A stretch of DNA of 64,000 bases from Fuscovulum blasticum DSM 2131 (GCF_003034965.1 NZ_PZKE01000009.1:95935-159934), one strand, 5' to 3'. Numbered from the stretch's first letter, positions 8,477 through 17,341 are shown. Numbers and translations are program-made. Notes: generated from the letters alone by a model not told the origin.

Positions 8477-9781
8477 CTAGAACAGCGCGGCGTTCAGCAG
8501 CAGGTGGACGCCGATGGAAGCAAGATAGCCCAGCGCCACCGCCCAGCTCCATTTCAGATGCGCGCCGAAGGTATAGACGCCGCGCGCCTGCCCCATCAGC
8601 GCCACCCCCGCCGCCGAGCCGATCGACAGCAGCGATCCGCCGGTGCCGCAGGTCAGCGTGATCAGCAGCCATTCGCCGTCGGACATCGACGGGTCCATCG
8701 TCAGCACGGCGAACATCAGCGGAATGTTGTCGATGATGGCCGACAGCACGCCCAGGATGACGTTCGCGGTTGTCGGACCCAGGTCGGTGAACAACAGTTC
8801 CGAGGCCAGCGAAAGATACCCCAGCACCCCCAGCCCGCCGACGGCAAAGATGATGCCGAAGAAGAACAGCAGCGTGTCCCATTCCACCCGCTGCACTTCC
8901 TTGAAACTGTCCAGCACGAACTCTTCGTCCTTGCGGCGCTGGCCGGTCAGCCGCAGCCAGTAGGAGAACATCTGCAACAGCCCCAGCCCCAACATCATGC
9001 CCAGCGCGGGCGGCAGGTGCAGGAAGTTCTTGAAGCTGACGGCAATGGCGATGGTCAGGCCGAACAGCGCCACCACGCCCCACATGCCGGGCTTGGCCTT
9101 GGCGCGGTCGGTCACGGCGGGGGGCTTTTCGTTCGGGATTGCGAAATACAGGATCACCGCCGGCACCGCCCAGTTCACCGCCGAGGGCAGGAACAGATCG
9201 AAGAACTCGAAGAAGCTGAGCTTTTCGGCCTGCCAGACCATCAGCGTGGTGATGTCTCCGAAGGGGCTGAACGCGCCCCCGGCGTTCGAGGCGACCACGG
9301 TCGAGATGCAGCCCAGCGTGACGAAGCGCGGATTGTCCCGCCCCAGCGCCATGACCACGGTGCCGATCACCAACGCCGTCGTCAGGTTGTCCAGCACCGA
9401 GGACAGGAAGAAGGCCAGCACGCCGGTCAGCAGGAACAGCGGCCGGTAGCCCAGGCCCCGGCCGATCAGCCAGGCGCGCAGCACGTCGAAGGTGCGGCGT
9501 TCCTCCATGGTGTTGACGTAGGTGATGGCCACCAGCAGGAACAGGAACAGCTCGCCATATTCCTCGATGATCTCGCGCGCGTGGCGGCCGGCGCTTTCGG
9601 TATCGCCCATGCCCAGGAAGGCCAGGCCGATCAGCGCCCAGATCAGACCCGCCGCCAGCATGACCGGCTTGGATTTCCGCATGTGGGTGGATTCTTCGAA
9701 GACCACCAGCAGATAGGCGGCCACGAAAATGATCACCGAGGCGATGCCCGCCCAGTGCGTTGTCAGATCAATCTCAGGCAT
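8477..9781 (-). CDS. nhaD: Na+/H+ antiporter NhaD
   Basis: A 434-residue NhaD-type sodium/proton antiporter of the ion transporter superfamily, inner membrane, 11-13 helices. Characteristic segments are SSVLDNLTTALVIGTV near residue 125, GGAFSPFGDITTLMVW near residue 167, and the C-terminal IIDNIPLMFAVLTM and CGTGGSLLSIGSAAG. It runs tail-to-tail with the Mrp operon, so two unrelated Na+/H+ exchangers share this segment. The start ATG at 9781 opens a 190-bp divergent region shared with the aldolase gene. Confidence 0.92.
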   Translation of the reverse strand: MPEIDLTTHWAGIASVIIFVAAYLLVVFEESTHMRKSKPVMLAAGLIWALIGLAFLGMGDTESAGRHAREIIEEYGELFLFLLVAITYVNTMEERRTFDVLRAWLIGRGLGYRPLFLLTGVLAFFLSSVLDNLTTALVIGTVVMALGRDNPRFVTLGCISTVVASNAGGAFSPFGDITTLMVWQAEKLSFFEFFDLFLPSAVNWAVPAVILYFAIPNEKPPAVTDRAKAKPGMWGVVALFGLTIAIAVSFKNFLHLPPALGMMLGLGLLQMFSYWLRLTGQRRKDEEFVLDSFKEVQRVEWDTLLFFFGIIFAVGGLGVLGYLSLASELLFTDLGPTTANVILGVLSAIIDNIPLMFAVLTMDPSMSDGEWLLITLTCGTGGSLLSIGSAAGVALMGQARGVYTFGAHLKWSWAVALGYLASIGVHLLLNAALF

Positions 9782-9972
9782 GATGTCGCGAACCCCTCAC
9801 GGCCCGTCTTGCGCGGGCGCTGTCGCGGCCAGACAAGGCACCTTTCGCGGGGCACCGTCAAGCGGCGGCGGAAACCTGACCATATGGTCAAAACCACCCG
9901 CCAATCCGCTTGCCAGCCGCCGGGCCGTCATGGCATCGTCGGCCCGCGCTTATGCGGGCGGAGGACCCCCGG

Positions 9973-10968
9973 TTGACCACGCTTTCCCCTGAAACGGCCG
10001 CGACCGGCCTTCTGCCGCAGCTTGCCCATGCCCGCAATCCGGGCATGGCGCTGGATCTGGACTGGGTGGCCGGCGTGCAGGCCAATACATCAGCCATCGA
10101 ACGGCGCTGCGCCACGCTGGGCGGGCGACGGTCGGTCAAGAAGGACTGGCAGGCGGCCTGGCTTTTGAAGGCGATCTCGCTGATCGACCTGACCACGCTG
10201 TCGGGCGATGATACCCCCGGCCGGGTGGAACGGCTGTGCGCCAAGGCCCGCCAGCCGGTGCGCCCCGACATGCTGGCCGCCCTGGGGATGACCGGCCTGA
10301 CGGTGGGCGCGGTCTGCGTCTACCATGACATGGTGGAAACCGCCGTGCGCTGCCTTGAGGGCAGCAATATCCCCGTCGCCGCCGTTTCGACCGGCTTTCC
10401 CGCCGGCCTGTCACCCTGGCGCCTGCGCCTCGCCGAGATCGGCGAAAGCGTGAAGGCGGGCGCGAAAGAAATCGACATCGTGATTTCGCGCCGCCATGTG
10501 CTGACCGGCAACTGGCAGGCGCTGTATGACGAGATGCGCGAGATGCGCGCCGCCTGCGGCGAGGCGCATGTCAAGGCGATCCTGGCCACCGGCGAATTGC
10601 AGACGCTGCGCAATGTCGCCCGCGCCTCGCTGGTCTGCATGATGGCGGGGGCCGATTTCATCAAGACCTCGACCGGGAAAGAGGCGGTGAACGCCACCCT
10701 TCCGGTCACGCTGACGATGATCCGCGCCATCCGCGACTATCAGGACCGCACCGGCCACAAGGTCGGCTACAAGCCGGCAGGCGGCATTTCCAAGGCCAAG
10801 GATGCGCTTCTGTATCTGGCGCTGATGAAGGACGAACTGGGGGCGCCCTGGCTGCAACCCGACCTGATGCGCTTCGGCGCCTCGTCCCTGCTGGGCGACA
10901 TCGAGCGGCAGTTGGAGCACCACCTGACCGGCGCCTATTCCGCCGGCTACCGCCATGCGCTGGCCTGA
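9973..10968 (+). CDS. deoC: Deoxyribose-phosphate aldolase
   Basis: Class I aldolase that splits 2-deoxyribose 5-phosphate into acetaldehyde and glyceraldehyde 3-phosphate. The Schiff-base lysine is in GADFIKTSTGK (about residue 231), and the second active-site lysine is in GYKPAGGIS. The protein has about 331 residues, the long DeoC form. I chose a TTG start at 9973 because GGCGGAGG lies 8 bp upstream; an ATG at 9952 is in frame but has no ribosome site. The aldehyde dehydrogenase gene downstream could remove the acetaldehyde. A large hairpin lies between the two genes. Confidence 0.9.
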   Translation: MTTLSPETAATGLLPQLAHARNPGMALDLDWVAGVQANTSAIERRCATLGGRRSVKKDWQAAWLLKAISLIDLTTLSGDDTPGRVERLCAKARQPVRPDMLAALGMTGLTVGAVCVYHDMVETAVRCLEGSNIPVAAVSTGFPAGLSPWRLRLAEIGESVKAGAKEIDIVISRRHVLTGNWQALYDEMREMRAACGEAHVKAILATGELQTLRNVARASLVCMMAGADFIKTSTGKEAVNATLPVTLTMIRAIRDYQDRTGHKVGYKPAGGISKAKDALLYLALMKDELGAPWLQPDLMRFGASSLLGDIERQLEHHLTGAYSAGYRHALA

Positions 10969-11002
10969 CATGGCCCCGCAAGGCCGGAGGACGCAGAAGA
11001 CA

Positions 11003-11061
11003 GGGGCGCTGCCCCTCGCGGCTTCGCCGCTCACCCCGGGATATTTTCGTTCTGAAAGAAG
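11003..11061 (+). repeat. 3'-end intergenic element, copy 1
   Basis: Begins with GGGGCGCTGCCCC and continues to CACCCCGGGATATTTT and a GAAAGAAG tail. Two more copies lie at 14274-14320 and 39121-39163. All three directly follow a stop codon in the gene's own orientation, here that of deoC. Confidence 0.6.
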
Positions 11062-11095
11062 CCCGGTGCTGCTTCTTTCAGAACAGAAATATCCC
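11038..11095. repeat. Long inverted repeat between deoC and aldehyde dehydrogenase genes
   Basis: Arms of about 25 bp (11038-11062 and 11071-11095) pair with two imperfect positions around an 8-nt loop. Each arm is a GGGATATTTnnGTTCTGAA-type sequence, so it looks like two element tails placed head to head. It would fold into a strong RNA hairpin but has no T-run, so it may act as a processing or stability structure as much as a terminator. Confidence 0.7.
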
Positions 11096-11160
11096 CGCCG
11101 GAGGCGCAGGCCGGGGCCGGGCGATCCCGCCCGGGGTCTGGCACGACTGGAGATGATGGA

Positions 11161-13500
11161 ATGACGATCAAGGAAATCTTCGACTCCATGGCCTATGGCC
11201 CCGCCCCCGAAAGCAATGCCGAGGCGCTGGCATGGCTGGCGAAGCACAAGGCCGGCTTCGGCCATTTCATCAACGGCGCCTTCACCGCGCCCGAGGCCCC
11301 GTTCGAGACGCGCAACCCCGCCAATGGGGCGGTGCTGGCGACCGTCTCGCAGGGATCGGAGGCCACGGTTGCCCGGGCCGTGGCCGCCGCCGCGCGGGCC
11401 TTTCCGAAATGGTCGGCCACGCCGGGGCCGCAGCGGGCGCGCGTGCTTTATGCGCTGGCGCGGCTGGTGCAGAAGCACAGCCGCCTGTTCGCCGTGCTGG
11501 AGACGATGGACAACGGCAAGCCGATCCGGGAAAGCCGCGACATCGACATTCCGCTGGTCGCACGGCATTTCTATTATCACGCGGGCCTTGCCCAGTTGCT
11601 GGAATCCGAGCGGCCGGGGATGCAGCCGCTGGGGGTTTGCGCGGCGGTGATCCCGTGGAACTTTCCGCTGCTGATGCTGGCCTGGAAGGTGGCGCCGGCG
11701 CTGGCTGCCGGCAATACGGTGGTGCTGAAACCCGCCGAATACACCCCGCTGACCGCGCTGCTGTTCGCCGAGATCAGCCGCGAGGCCGGGTTGCCCAAAG
11801 GGGTGCTGAACATCGTCACCGGCGATGGTGAGACCGGCGCGGCGCTGGTGGCCCACCCGGGCGTGGCCAAGGTGGCCTTTACCGGATCGACCATGGTCGG
11901 CCAGCGCATCCGCGAGGCCACCGCCGGGCAGGGCAAGGCGCTGACGCTGGAGCTGGGGGGCAAGTCGCCCTACATCGTCTTCGACGATGCCGATCTGGAC
12001 AGCGCCGTCGAGGGGCTGGTCGATGCGATCTGGTTCAATCAGGGGCAGGTCTGCTGTGCCGGGTCGCGCCTGCTGGTGCAGGAAGGCGTGGCGGACCGCT
12101 TCCACGCCAAACTGAAACGCCGGATGGACGGGCTGCGTCTGGGCGATCCGCTGGACAAGTGCATTGACATGGGCGCGATTGCCGACCCGGTGCAACTGGA
12201 GACCATCACCCGCCTGGTGGATGGCAGCGAGGGCCAGATCTATCGCGCCGCAACCCCGGTGCCACAGGGCTGTTTCTATCCGCCGACGCTGATCACCGGG
12301 CTGACCACATCCTCACCGCTGATGCAGGAAGAAATCTTCGGCCCGGTGCTGGTCAGCATGACCTTCCGCACGCCGGCCGAGGCGGTGGAGCTGGCGAACA
12401 ACACCCGCTTCGGGCTGGCCGCCAGTGTCTGGACCGAAAACGTCAACCTGGCGCTGGACATGGCGCCCAAGCTGAAGGCCGGGGTGGTGTGGGTGAATGC
12501 CACCAACCTGTTCGACGCCGCCGCCGGCTTTGGCGGGGTGCGCGAAAGCGGCTTTGGCCGCGAAGGCGGGTGGGAGGGGCTTGCGGCCTATCAGAAGCCC
12601 GCCCGCAGTGCCCGGACGCTGAAACCGCTGGCCGCCTTCCCCGAACCGGCCAGCCCCGAGGTGCCGGCCATGGACCGCACCGCCAAGCTGTTCATCGGCG
12701 GCAAACAGGCCCGGCCCGACGGCGGCTATTCCCGCGCGGTCTGGTCGCCCAAGGGGCGGCTTCTGGGGCATGTCGGCCTGGGCAACCGCAAGGACATCCG
12801 CAATGCGGTCGAAGCGGCCCATGCGGCCAGGGGCTGGGGCAAGGCGACCGGCCATAACCGCGCGCAGATCCTGTATTATCTGGCGGAAAACCTGTCGGCG
12901 CGTGGGGCGGAATTCGCCGCCCGCCTGCGCGACCTGACCGGCAAGCCCGGCGAGGCCGAGGTCGAGACCACCATCACCCGGCTGTTCACCTGGGCCGCCT
13001 GGGCGGACAAATACGAAGGCGCGGCCAAGCCGGTGCCGATGCGCGGCATTGCGCTGGCGCTGCACGAACCCGTTGGCGTGATCGGCGCGCTTTGCCCGGA
13101 CGAGGCGCCGCTTCTGGGGCTGGTGTCGCTGATGGGCCCGGCCATCGCCATGGGCAACACCTGCGTTCTGGTGCCGTCTGACCCGTTCCCGCTGGCCGCG
13201 ACAGATTTCTATCAGGTGCTGGAAACCTCGGACGTGCCGGCGGGCGTGGTGAACATCGTCACCGGCGCGCCGGACGAACTGGCCAAGGCGCTGGCCAGCC
13301 ACCGCGACGTGGATGCGCTGTGGTCCTTCGCGGCGGCGCCGCTGTCGGCGATGATCGAGCGGGAAAGTGCCGGCAACCTGAAGCGGACCTGGGTCAACAA
13401 CGGGCTGGCGCGCGACTGGAGGACGGCCGAAGGCGAGGGGCGCGAATTCCTGGCCCGCGCGACCGAGGTCAAGACGGTCTGGGTGCCCTACGGCGAATGA
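11161..13500 (+). CDS. Two-domain aldehyde dehydrogenase (ALDH16-like)
   Basis: NAD(P)-dependent aldehyde dehydrogenase of 779 residues, far longer than the usual 480-500. Residues 1-490 form a complete catalytic domain: PWNFPLLMLAWK, FTGSTMVGQ, ELGGKSPYIVF with the general base Glu, and GQVCCAG with catalytic Cys at about residue 298. Residues 500-779 form a second, degenerate ALDH domain with no GQxC motif. This is the architecture of ALDH16; bacterial members keep the cysteine. Position after deoC suggests oxidation of acetaldehyde from deoxyribose breakdown, by inference. The stop overlaps the next start (ATGA). Confidence 0.87.
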   Translation: MTIKEIFDSMAYGPAPESNAEALAWLAKHKAGFGHFINGAFTAPEAPFETRNPANGAVLATVSQGSEATVARAVAAAARAFPKWSATPGPQRARVLYALARLVQKHSRLFAVLETMDNGKPIRESRDIDIPLVARHFYYHAGLAQLLESERPGMQPLGVCAAVIPWNFPLLMLAWKVAPALAAGNTVVLKPAEYTPLTALLFAEISREAGLPKGVLNIVTGDGETGAALVAHPGVAKVAFTGSTMVGQRIREATAGQGKALTLELGGKSPYIVFDDADLDSAVEGLVDAIWFNQGQVCCAGSRLLVQEGVADRFHAKLKRRMDGLRLGDPLDKCIDMGAIADPVQLETITRLVDGSEGQIYRAATPVPQGCFYPPTLITGLTTSSPLMQEEIFGPVLVSMTFRTPAEAVELANNTRFGLAASVWTENVNLALDMAPKLKAGVVWVNATNLFDAAAGFGGVRESGFGREGGWEGLAAYQKPARSARTLKPLAAFPEPASPEVPAMDRTAKLFIGGKQARPDGGYSRAVWSPKGRLLGHVGLGNRKDIRNAVEAAHAARGWGKATGHNRAQILYYLAENLSARGAEFAARLRDLTGKPGEAEVETTITRLFTWAAWADKYEGAAKPVPMRGIALALHEPVGVIGALCPDEAPLLGLVSLMGPAIAMGNTCVLVPSDPFPLAATDFYQVLETSDVPAGVVNIVTGAPDELAKALASHRDVDALWSFAAAPLSAMIERESAGNLKRTWVNNGLARDWRTAEGEGREFLARATEVKTVWVPYGE

Positions 13501-14264
13501 CGCTGCGAGCCCGTCTGCGCGATCTGTACGAAGGCGAAGGCGAGGCCGGCGACCGGTTTCGCTATGGGTTGCTGGCGTTCGACCTGTTGACCGTGGCCTA
13601 TCTGGTGGCCACCTCGTTCCTGCTGCGGGGGGCGCATACGGTGGCGATCGACATCGCCATCGGGCTGGTGTTCCTGGCCGATCTGCTGGCGCGGCTGTGG
13701 ATCGCGCGCCGCCCCGCGCATGAGCTGTTCAGCCTGTGGACGCTGGCCGATGTGCTGGTGATCGTCTCGCTGCTGTTTCCGCTTTGGGGCGAAGGGCTGG
13801 CCTTCCTGCGGGTGATCCGGCTGTTCCGGGTGTTCCACTCGCCGCAGACGCTGGACCAGTTGCGCGACGACATTCCCGGGTTCCGCCGCAACGAACAGGC
13901 GCTGCTGGCCGGGGCGAACCTGCTGATCTTCCTGTTCGCGATGACGGCGCTGGTCTATCAGACGCAAAGCGGCGTGAACGACAAGATCGCGAACTATGTC
14001 GATGCGCTGTATTTCACCGTCACCACGCTGTCGACCACCGGCTTCGGCGATGTGACGCTGGTGGGCACTGGCGGCAAGCTGCTGTCGGTGGCGATCATGA
14101 TCGTCGGCATCTCGCTGTTCCTGCGGCTGGTGCAGGTGGTGCTGCGGCCGCAGAAGGCGCATTTCCCCTGCCCCACCTGCGGCCTGCGCCGGCACGACCA
14201 TGATGCCGTGCATTGCAAAGCCTGCGGCACCATCCTCAACATTCCCGACGACGGGGCGGACTGA
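13497..14264 (+). CDS. Voltage-gated-type ion channel with C-terminal zinc ribbon
   Basis: A 255-residue inner-membrane channel. Four N-terminal helices include an S4-like segment, FLRVIRLFRVF, near residue 105. Then follow a pore helix and filter TTLSTTGFGDVT near residue 178 and a last helix. The filter reads TTGFGD rather than the TVGYGD of classical K+ channels, so K+ selectivity is likely but not certain. A soluble tail carries CPTCGLRRHDHD and CKACG, a four-cysteine zinc ribbon rarely fused to this fold. The start overlaps the dehydrogenase stop by 4 bp, so the two are probably co-translated. Confidence 0.82.
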   Translation: MTLRARLRDLYEGEGEAGDRFRYGLLAFDLLTVAYLVATSFLLRGAHTVAIDIAIGLVFLADLLARLWIARRPAHELFSLWTLADVLVIVSLLFPLWGEGLAFLRVIRLFRVFHSPQTLDQLRDDIPGFRRNEQALLAGANLLIFLFAMTALVYQTQSGVNDKIANYVDALYFTVTTLSTTGFGDVTLVGTGGKLLSVAIMIVGISLFLRLVQVVLRPQKAHFPCPTCGLRRHDHDAVHCKACGTILNIPDDGAD

Positions 14265-14273
14265 AACCGCCGC

Positions 14274-14320
14274 GGGGGCGCTGCCCCCGCACCCCCGGGA
14301 TATTTGAGGACAGATGAAAG
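14274..14320 (+). repeat. 3'-end intergenic element, copy 2
   Basis: GGGGGC-GCT-GCCCCC hairpin (14274-14288), then GCACCCCCGGGATATTT and a GACAGATGAAAG tail. It begins 9 bases after the channel stop codon and has the same orientation. Probably the 3' end signal of the deoC-to-channel transcript. Confidence 0.6.
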
Positions 14321-14328
14321 CGGCAGCT

Positions 14329-15303
14329 TCAGGCCATGCGGGCGGCCATGTCGAGCATCCGGTTGGAAAAGCCCCATTCGTTGTCATACCAGCCGAAGAC
14401 CCGCAGCATCCCTTGCGGGGTAAGGCGGGTTTCCGGGCAGGCCATGACCACGGATTCCGGCCGCGCCCGCAGGTCGGTAGAGACCAGCGGCCGGTCGGTG
14501 AAGCCGATCACCCCGCCGGCAGCGCGGAAGGTGGCGTTCACCGCTTCCGTGGTGGCGGGGCGTTCGGTCATCACCTGAAGATCAACGCAAGAGACGCTGG
14601 CGACCGGCACCCGCACCGCCTGCGCGATCAGCCGGCCCGCCACCTGCGGCAGCACGCCATCGAGCAGCCGGGCCGCGCTGGTGGTGGTGGGCACCATCGA
14701 CAGGGCCGCCGCGCGCGACCGGGCGAAATCGGCCGCCGGGGCATCCACCGTGGGCTGGCTGCCGGTGTAGCAATGCACGGTCGTCATCGAGCCGGTGACG
14801 ATGCCCCAGCCTTCGTCGATCAGCTTCGCCAGCGGGGCCAGCGCATTGGTGGTGCAGCTTGCGTTCGACACGATCCGCTGCCCGGTCAGCACGGACTCGT
14901 TCGCGCCCAGAACCACGGTGGCATCCGCCGCGCCGGACGGGCCCGAGATCAGCACCCGCGCCGCGCCGGCGCGAAGCCCGCGTTCGGCCACGTCGCGCGC
15001 TTCGGCCCGGCCGGTGCATTCCAGCACCAGATCGACGCCGGACAGGTTCAGGGTGGACAGGTCTGCTGTGCGGTGTAGCGGGATGGGCCGACCGTTCACC
15101 ACCAGCGCCCCGCCGTCCAGCGCCACCGTGCCGCGCCAGGGGCCGAACACGCTGTCATATTCGAAGAGATGCGCGCACATCTCGGGCGCGGCGATGTCAT
15201 TGATCCCGGCGATCTGCACCGTCGGCCAACGCTCGGGCGCCTGGGCCCAGGCCCGCAGCACCGACCGGCCGATCCGTCCGAATCCGTTAAGGAAAACCTG
15301 CAT
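14329..15303 (-). CDS. gap: Glyceraldehyde-3-phosphate dehydrogenase family protein
   Basis: A 324-residue NAD(P)-dependent dehydrogenase of the GAPDH family. The Rossmann start is MQVFLNGFGRIGRSVLRAW, the catalytic Cys lies in SNASCTTNALAP with its His in TVHCYTGSQ, and the C-terminus has the WYDNEWGFSNRM signature. The sequence is divergent from housekeeping GAPDH and resembles the second GAPDH/E4P dehydrogenase forms of proteobacteria, so the true substrate may differ. It is divergent from an IclR regulator across 300 bp, which suggests substrate-controlled expression. Confidence 0.82.
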   Translation of the reverse strand: MQVFLNGFGRIGRSVLRAWAQAPERWPTVQIAGINDIAAPEMCAHLFEYDSVFGPWRGTVALDGGALVVNGRPIPLHRTADLSTLNLSGVDLVLECTGRAEARDVAERGLRAGAARVLISGPSGAADATVVLGANESVLTGQRIVSNASCTTNALAPLAKLIDEGWGIVTGSMTTVHCYTGSQPTVDAPAADFARSRAAALSMVPTTTSAARLLDGVLPQVAGRLIAQAVRVPVASVSCVDLQVMTERPATTEAVNATFRAAGGVIGFTDRPLVSTDLRARPESVVMACPETRLTPQGMLRVFGWYDNEWGFSNRMLDMAARMA

Positions 15304-15368
15304 CGCGACCTCCACTTCCGCGGGCAGAGTGACCATGGCCCCGGCGCCGGGCAAGGGCTGTCGCAAAA

Positions 15369-15378
15369 TTTGATCAAA
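15369..15378. promoter_or_regulatory. Candidate operator in the gap/iclR divergent region
   Basis: TTTGATCAAA is a perfect 10-bp palindrome about 66 bp upstream of the GAPDH start and 227 bp upstream of the IclR start. The rest of the 301-bp intergenic region (15304-15604) shows no other clear signal. IclR proteins often bind short palindromes in divergent regions; assignment here is inference. Confidence 0.3.
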
Positions 15379-15604
15379 CGCTGGCGCGGGCGAATCAGCG
15401 GGACCGGCTGCCCTGGTGCGTGGCGCCACAGGGGCGAGCGCTGCCGGATTCCCGGGCGTTTCCCCGGCGGAATTGCAACGAACGCACCGTTTCAGCCGCC
15501 AATCCCGGGCCGCGCTGCGATGCGGCATCGACAGCGGGCAGAAAAGCGTTTCCATTTCGCGGAACCGGCAGTCTTGGCCGCTTCTTGGCAGAAGGACAGG
15601 CGTC

Positions 15605-16414
15605 ATGGCCCAGAAACCCCGCGGTCGGCCGCGCAGCGCGCCCGAAAAGCCCGAACAGGCCACGGTGCAGGCCCTGGACCGGGCGCTGGCACTGCTGGAA
15701 CATCTGGCGCGCAGGCCGGGCCTGACGCTTTCCGATCTGGCCGAGGAGACGGGCCTTCCCATCGCCACCGTGTTTCGGGCGCTGGCCACGCTTCAGGCGC
15801 ATGGCATGGTTGAGGCGCAGGAACCGGGGCAGTTCTGGCACATCGGCCCCGGCGCCTTTCGCATCGGGTCGGCCTTTCTGCGGCGCACCGATGTGGTGGA
15901 CCGCGCCCGCGCGCCCATGGAACGGCTGATGCGCGAAACCGGAGAGACCGTCACGCTGGGGGCCGAAGTGGCCGATCTGGTGACGATCCTGGCGCAGGTC
16001 GAGGCGCAGGCGGGCATCCGCACCTTCCACGCCCCGGGCAGCACGCTGCCGATGCACGGTTCGGCGCTTGGCAAGGCGCTGCTGGCCTGGCTGCCCGAAG
16101 ACCGGGTGGCCGGCATCCTGGACCGGCAGGGCCAGGCCCGGCTGACCAGCCTGACGCTGACCAGCGAATCGGCGCTGTTGCGCGATCTGGTCCGCAGCCG
16201 CGACCGCGGCTTTGCCATTGACGATCAGGAAGGGGCAGATGGCTTGCGGGGCGTGGCCGCCCCGGTGTTCAACGCGCAAGGTTTGCCGGTTGCAGCGCTG
16301 GCCATCACCGGCCCCGGCTTTCGCTTCGGCCTGTCCGATGCCCAGCGCGCCGGCGCGCTGGTGCGCGCCGCAGCAGAGGCGGTGACCGACGGGATCGGCG
16401 GCACCGCGCCCTGA
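15605..16414 (+). CDS. IclR-family transcriptional regulator
   Basis: A 269-residue regulator: a winged helix at residues 20-80 (LTLSDLAEETGLPIATVFRA is the recognition region) and an IclR effector domain at 95-262 with GSALGKALLAWLP and DDQEGADGLRGVAAPVF. The basic N-terminal tail KPRGRPRS is typical of rhodobacteral members. The start ATG at 15605 follows AGAAGGACAGGCGTC. It is divergent from the GAPDH gene, its most likely target. The effector is unknown. Confidence 0.85.
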   Translation: MAQKPRGRPRSAPEKPEQATVQALDRALALLEHLARRPGLTLSDLAEETGLPIATVFRALATLQAHGMVEAQEPGQFWHIGPGAFRIGSAFLRRTDVVDRARAPMERLMRETGETVTLGAEVADLVTILAQVEAQAGIRTFHAPGSTLPMHGSALGKALLAWLPEDRVAGILDRQGQARLTSLTLTSESALLRDLVRSRDRGFAIDDQEGADGLRGVAAPVFNAQGLPVAALAITGPGFRFGLSDAQRAGALVRAAAEAVTDGIGGTAP

Positions 16415-16420
16415 CGTGCC

Positions 16421-17095
16421 TTAGCTGACGCCGGCCACCCGGGCCTCAAGGTGCTGCACCAGACCCGGTTCAAGGTTAAGCGCTGCGGCCAGCATGGCCA
16501 GATAGCCTTTTTCTTCCAGCGACTGATCGTCGGCCACCAGGAGCGAGGCGGCATAGATCTCGGCCGCTTCCTCAGGCGAGCGGGCCAGGCCGGCGATACG
16601 GCGCACGTCCAGCGGGGCATCCAGTTCGGCCTTGATCAGGGCTTCGGCCTCGGCCTCAAGCCCCATGCGCTGCAAGGCCTCGTCGATGCGGGCGCGTTCG
16701 TCGGGGGTCACATGGCCATCGGCCTTGGCCACCGACACCATGGCCTGCACAAGGCGGGCCGACAGATCGTTCGCGGCGGTGCTGTCAGAGGGCAGGAACA
16801 CCGTGCCTTCGGCCGCGGGCAGCGCCACCGGGCCTGCGGCCGGTTCCTTGCCCTTCTTCCAGTCCTGCCAGGCCTGATAGGCCAGCCCGCCGATCAGGGC
16901 CGAGGCCCCCACCTTGGCGCCGGTGCCCAGGATCTTGCGCCCGCCGCCGGTCAGCAACAGCCCCAGAAGGCCGCCCGCAATGGCGCCCTTGCCCAGGGCG
17001 GACTGGCCGTCCCAGGTCTGTTTCGCCTTGTCGGTCAGGCCTTGCACACCCTGACCGCCGGTCAGGTTATCCAGCAGGGATTTCGCGTTGAACAT
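16421..17095 (-). CDS. DUF533 / TerB-like membrane-associated protein
   Basis: A 224-residue protein with a Gly-rich hydrophobic segment (ALGKGAIAGGLLGLLLTGGG, residues 32-51), then a Pro/Ala linker and a C-terminal helical TerB-like domain with the acidic VAKADGHVTPDERARI motif, an EF-hand-like metal site. DUF533 proteins of proteobacteria have this layout and no firm function. The start at 17095 is preceded by AAGAAAGGTG on the minus strand. Its stop lies 6 bp from the convergent IclR gene stop. Confidence 0.8.
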   Translation of the reverse strand: MFNAKSLLDNLTGGQGVQGLTDKAKQTWDGQSALGKGAIAGGLLGLLLTGGGRKILGTGAKVGASALIGGLAYQAWQDWKKGKEPAAGPVALPAAEGTVFLPSDSTAANDLSARLVQAMVSVAKADGHVTPDERARIDEALQRMGLEAEAEALIKAELDAPLDVRRIAGLARSPEEAAEIYAASLLVADDQSLEEKGYLAMLAAALNLEPGLVQHLEARVAGVS

Positions 17096-17341
17096 TCTTG
17101 CACCTTTCTTGGCAGCATCGGCCCGGTCATGTCGGACCCCGTATGTGGGGTGCCGGAAACAGCCTTGCAACGGTTTCGGCAAGGATATGCCATGGCGGCA
17201 CGCAGCTCTGGACCGTTTGACGGAAATCAACGACCTTTTCGACTCTGTGATATAGGATTTCGGCACGGGCGCGGCAGGGGTCGCGCCCGGTCTCGGATCA
17301 GGAGCGCCGGCCCCGGCGCGGCCTGTTCAACGGAGCCTCGC

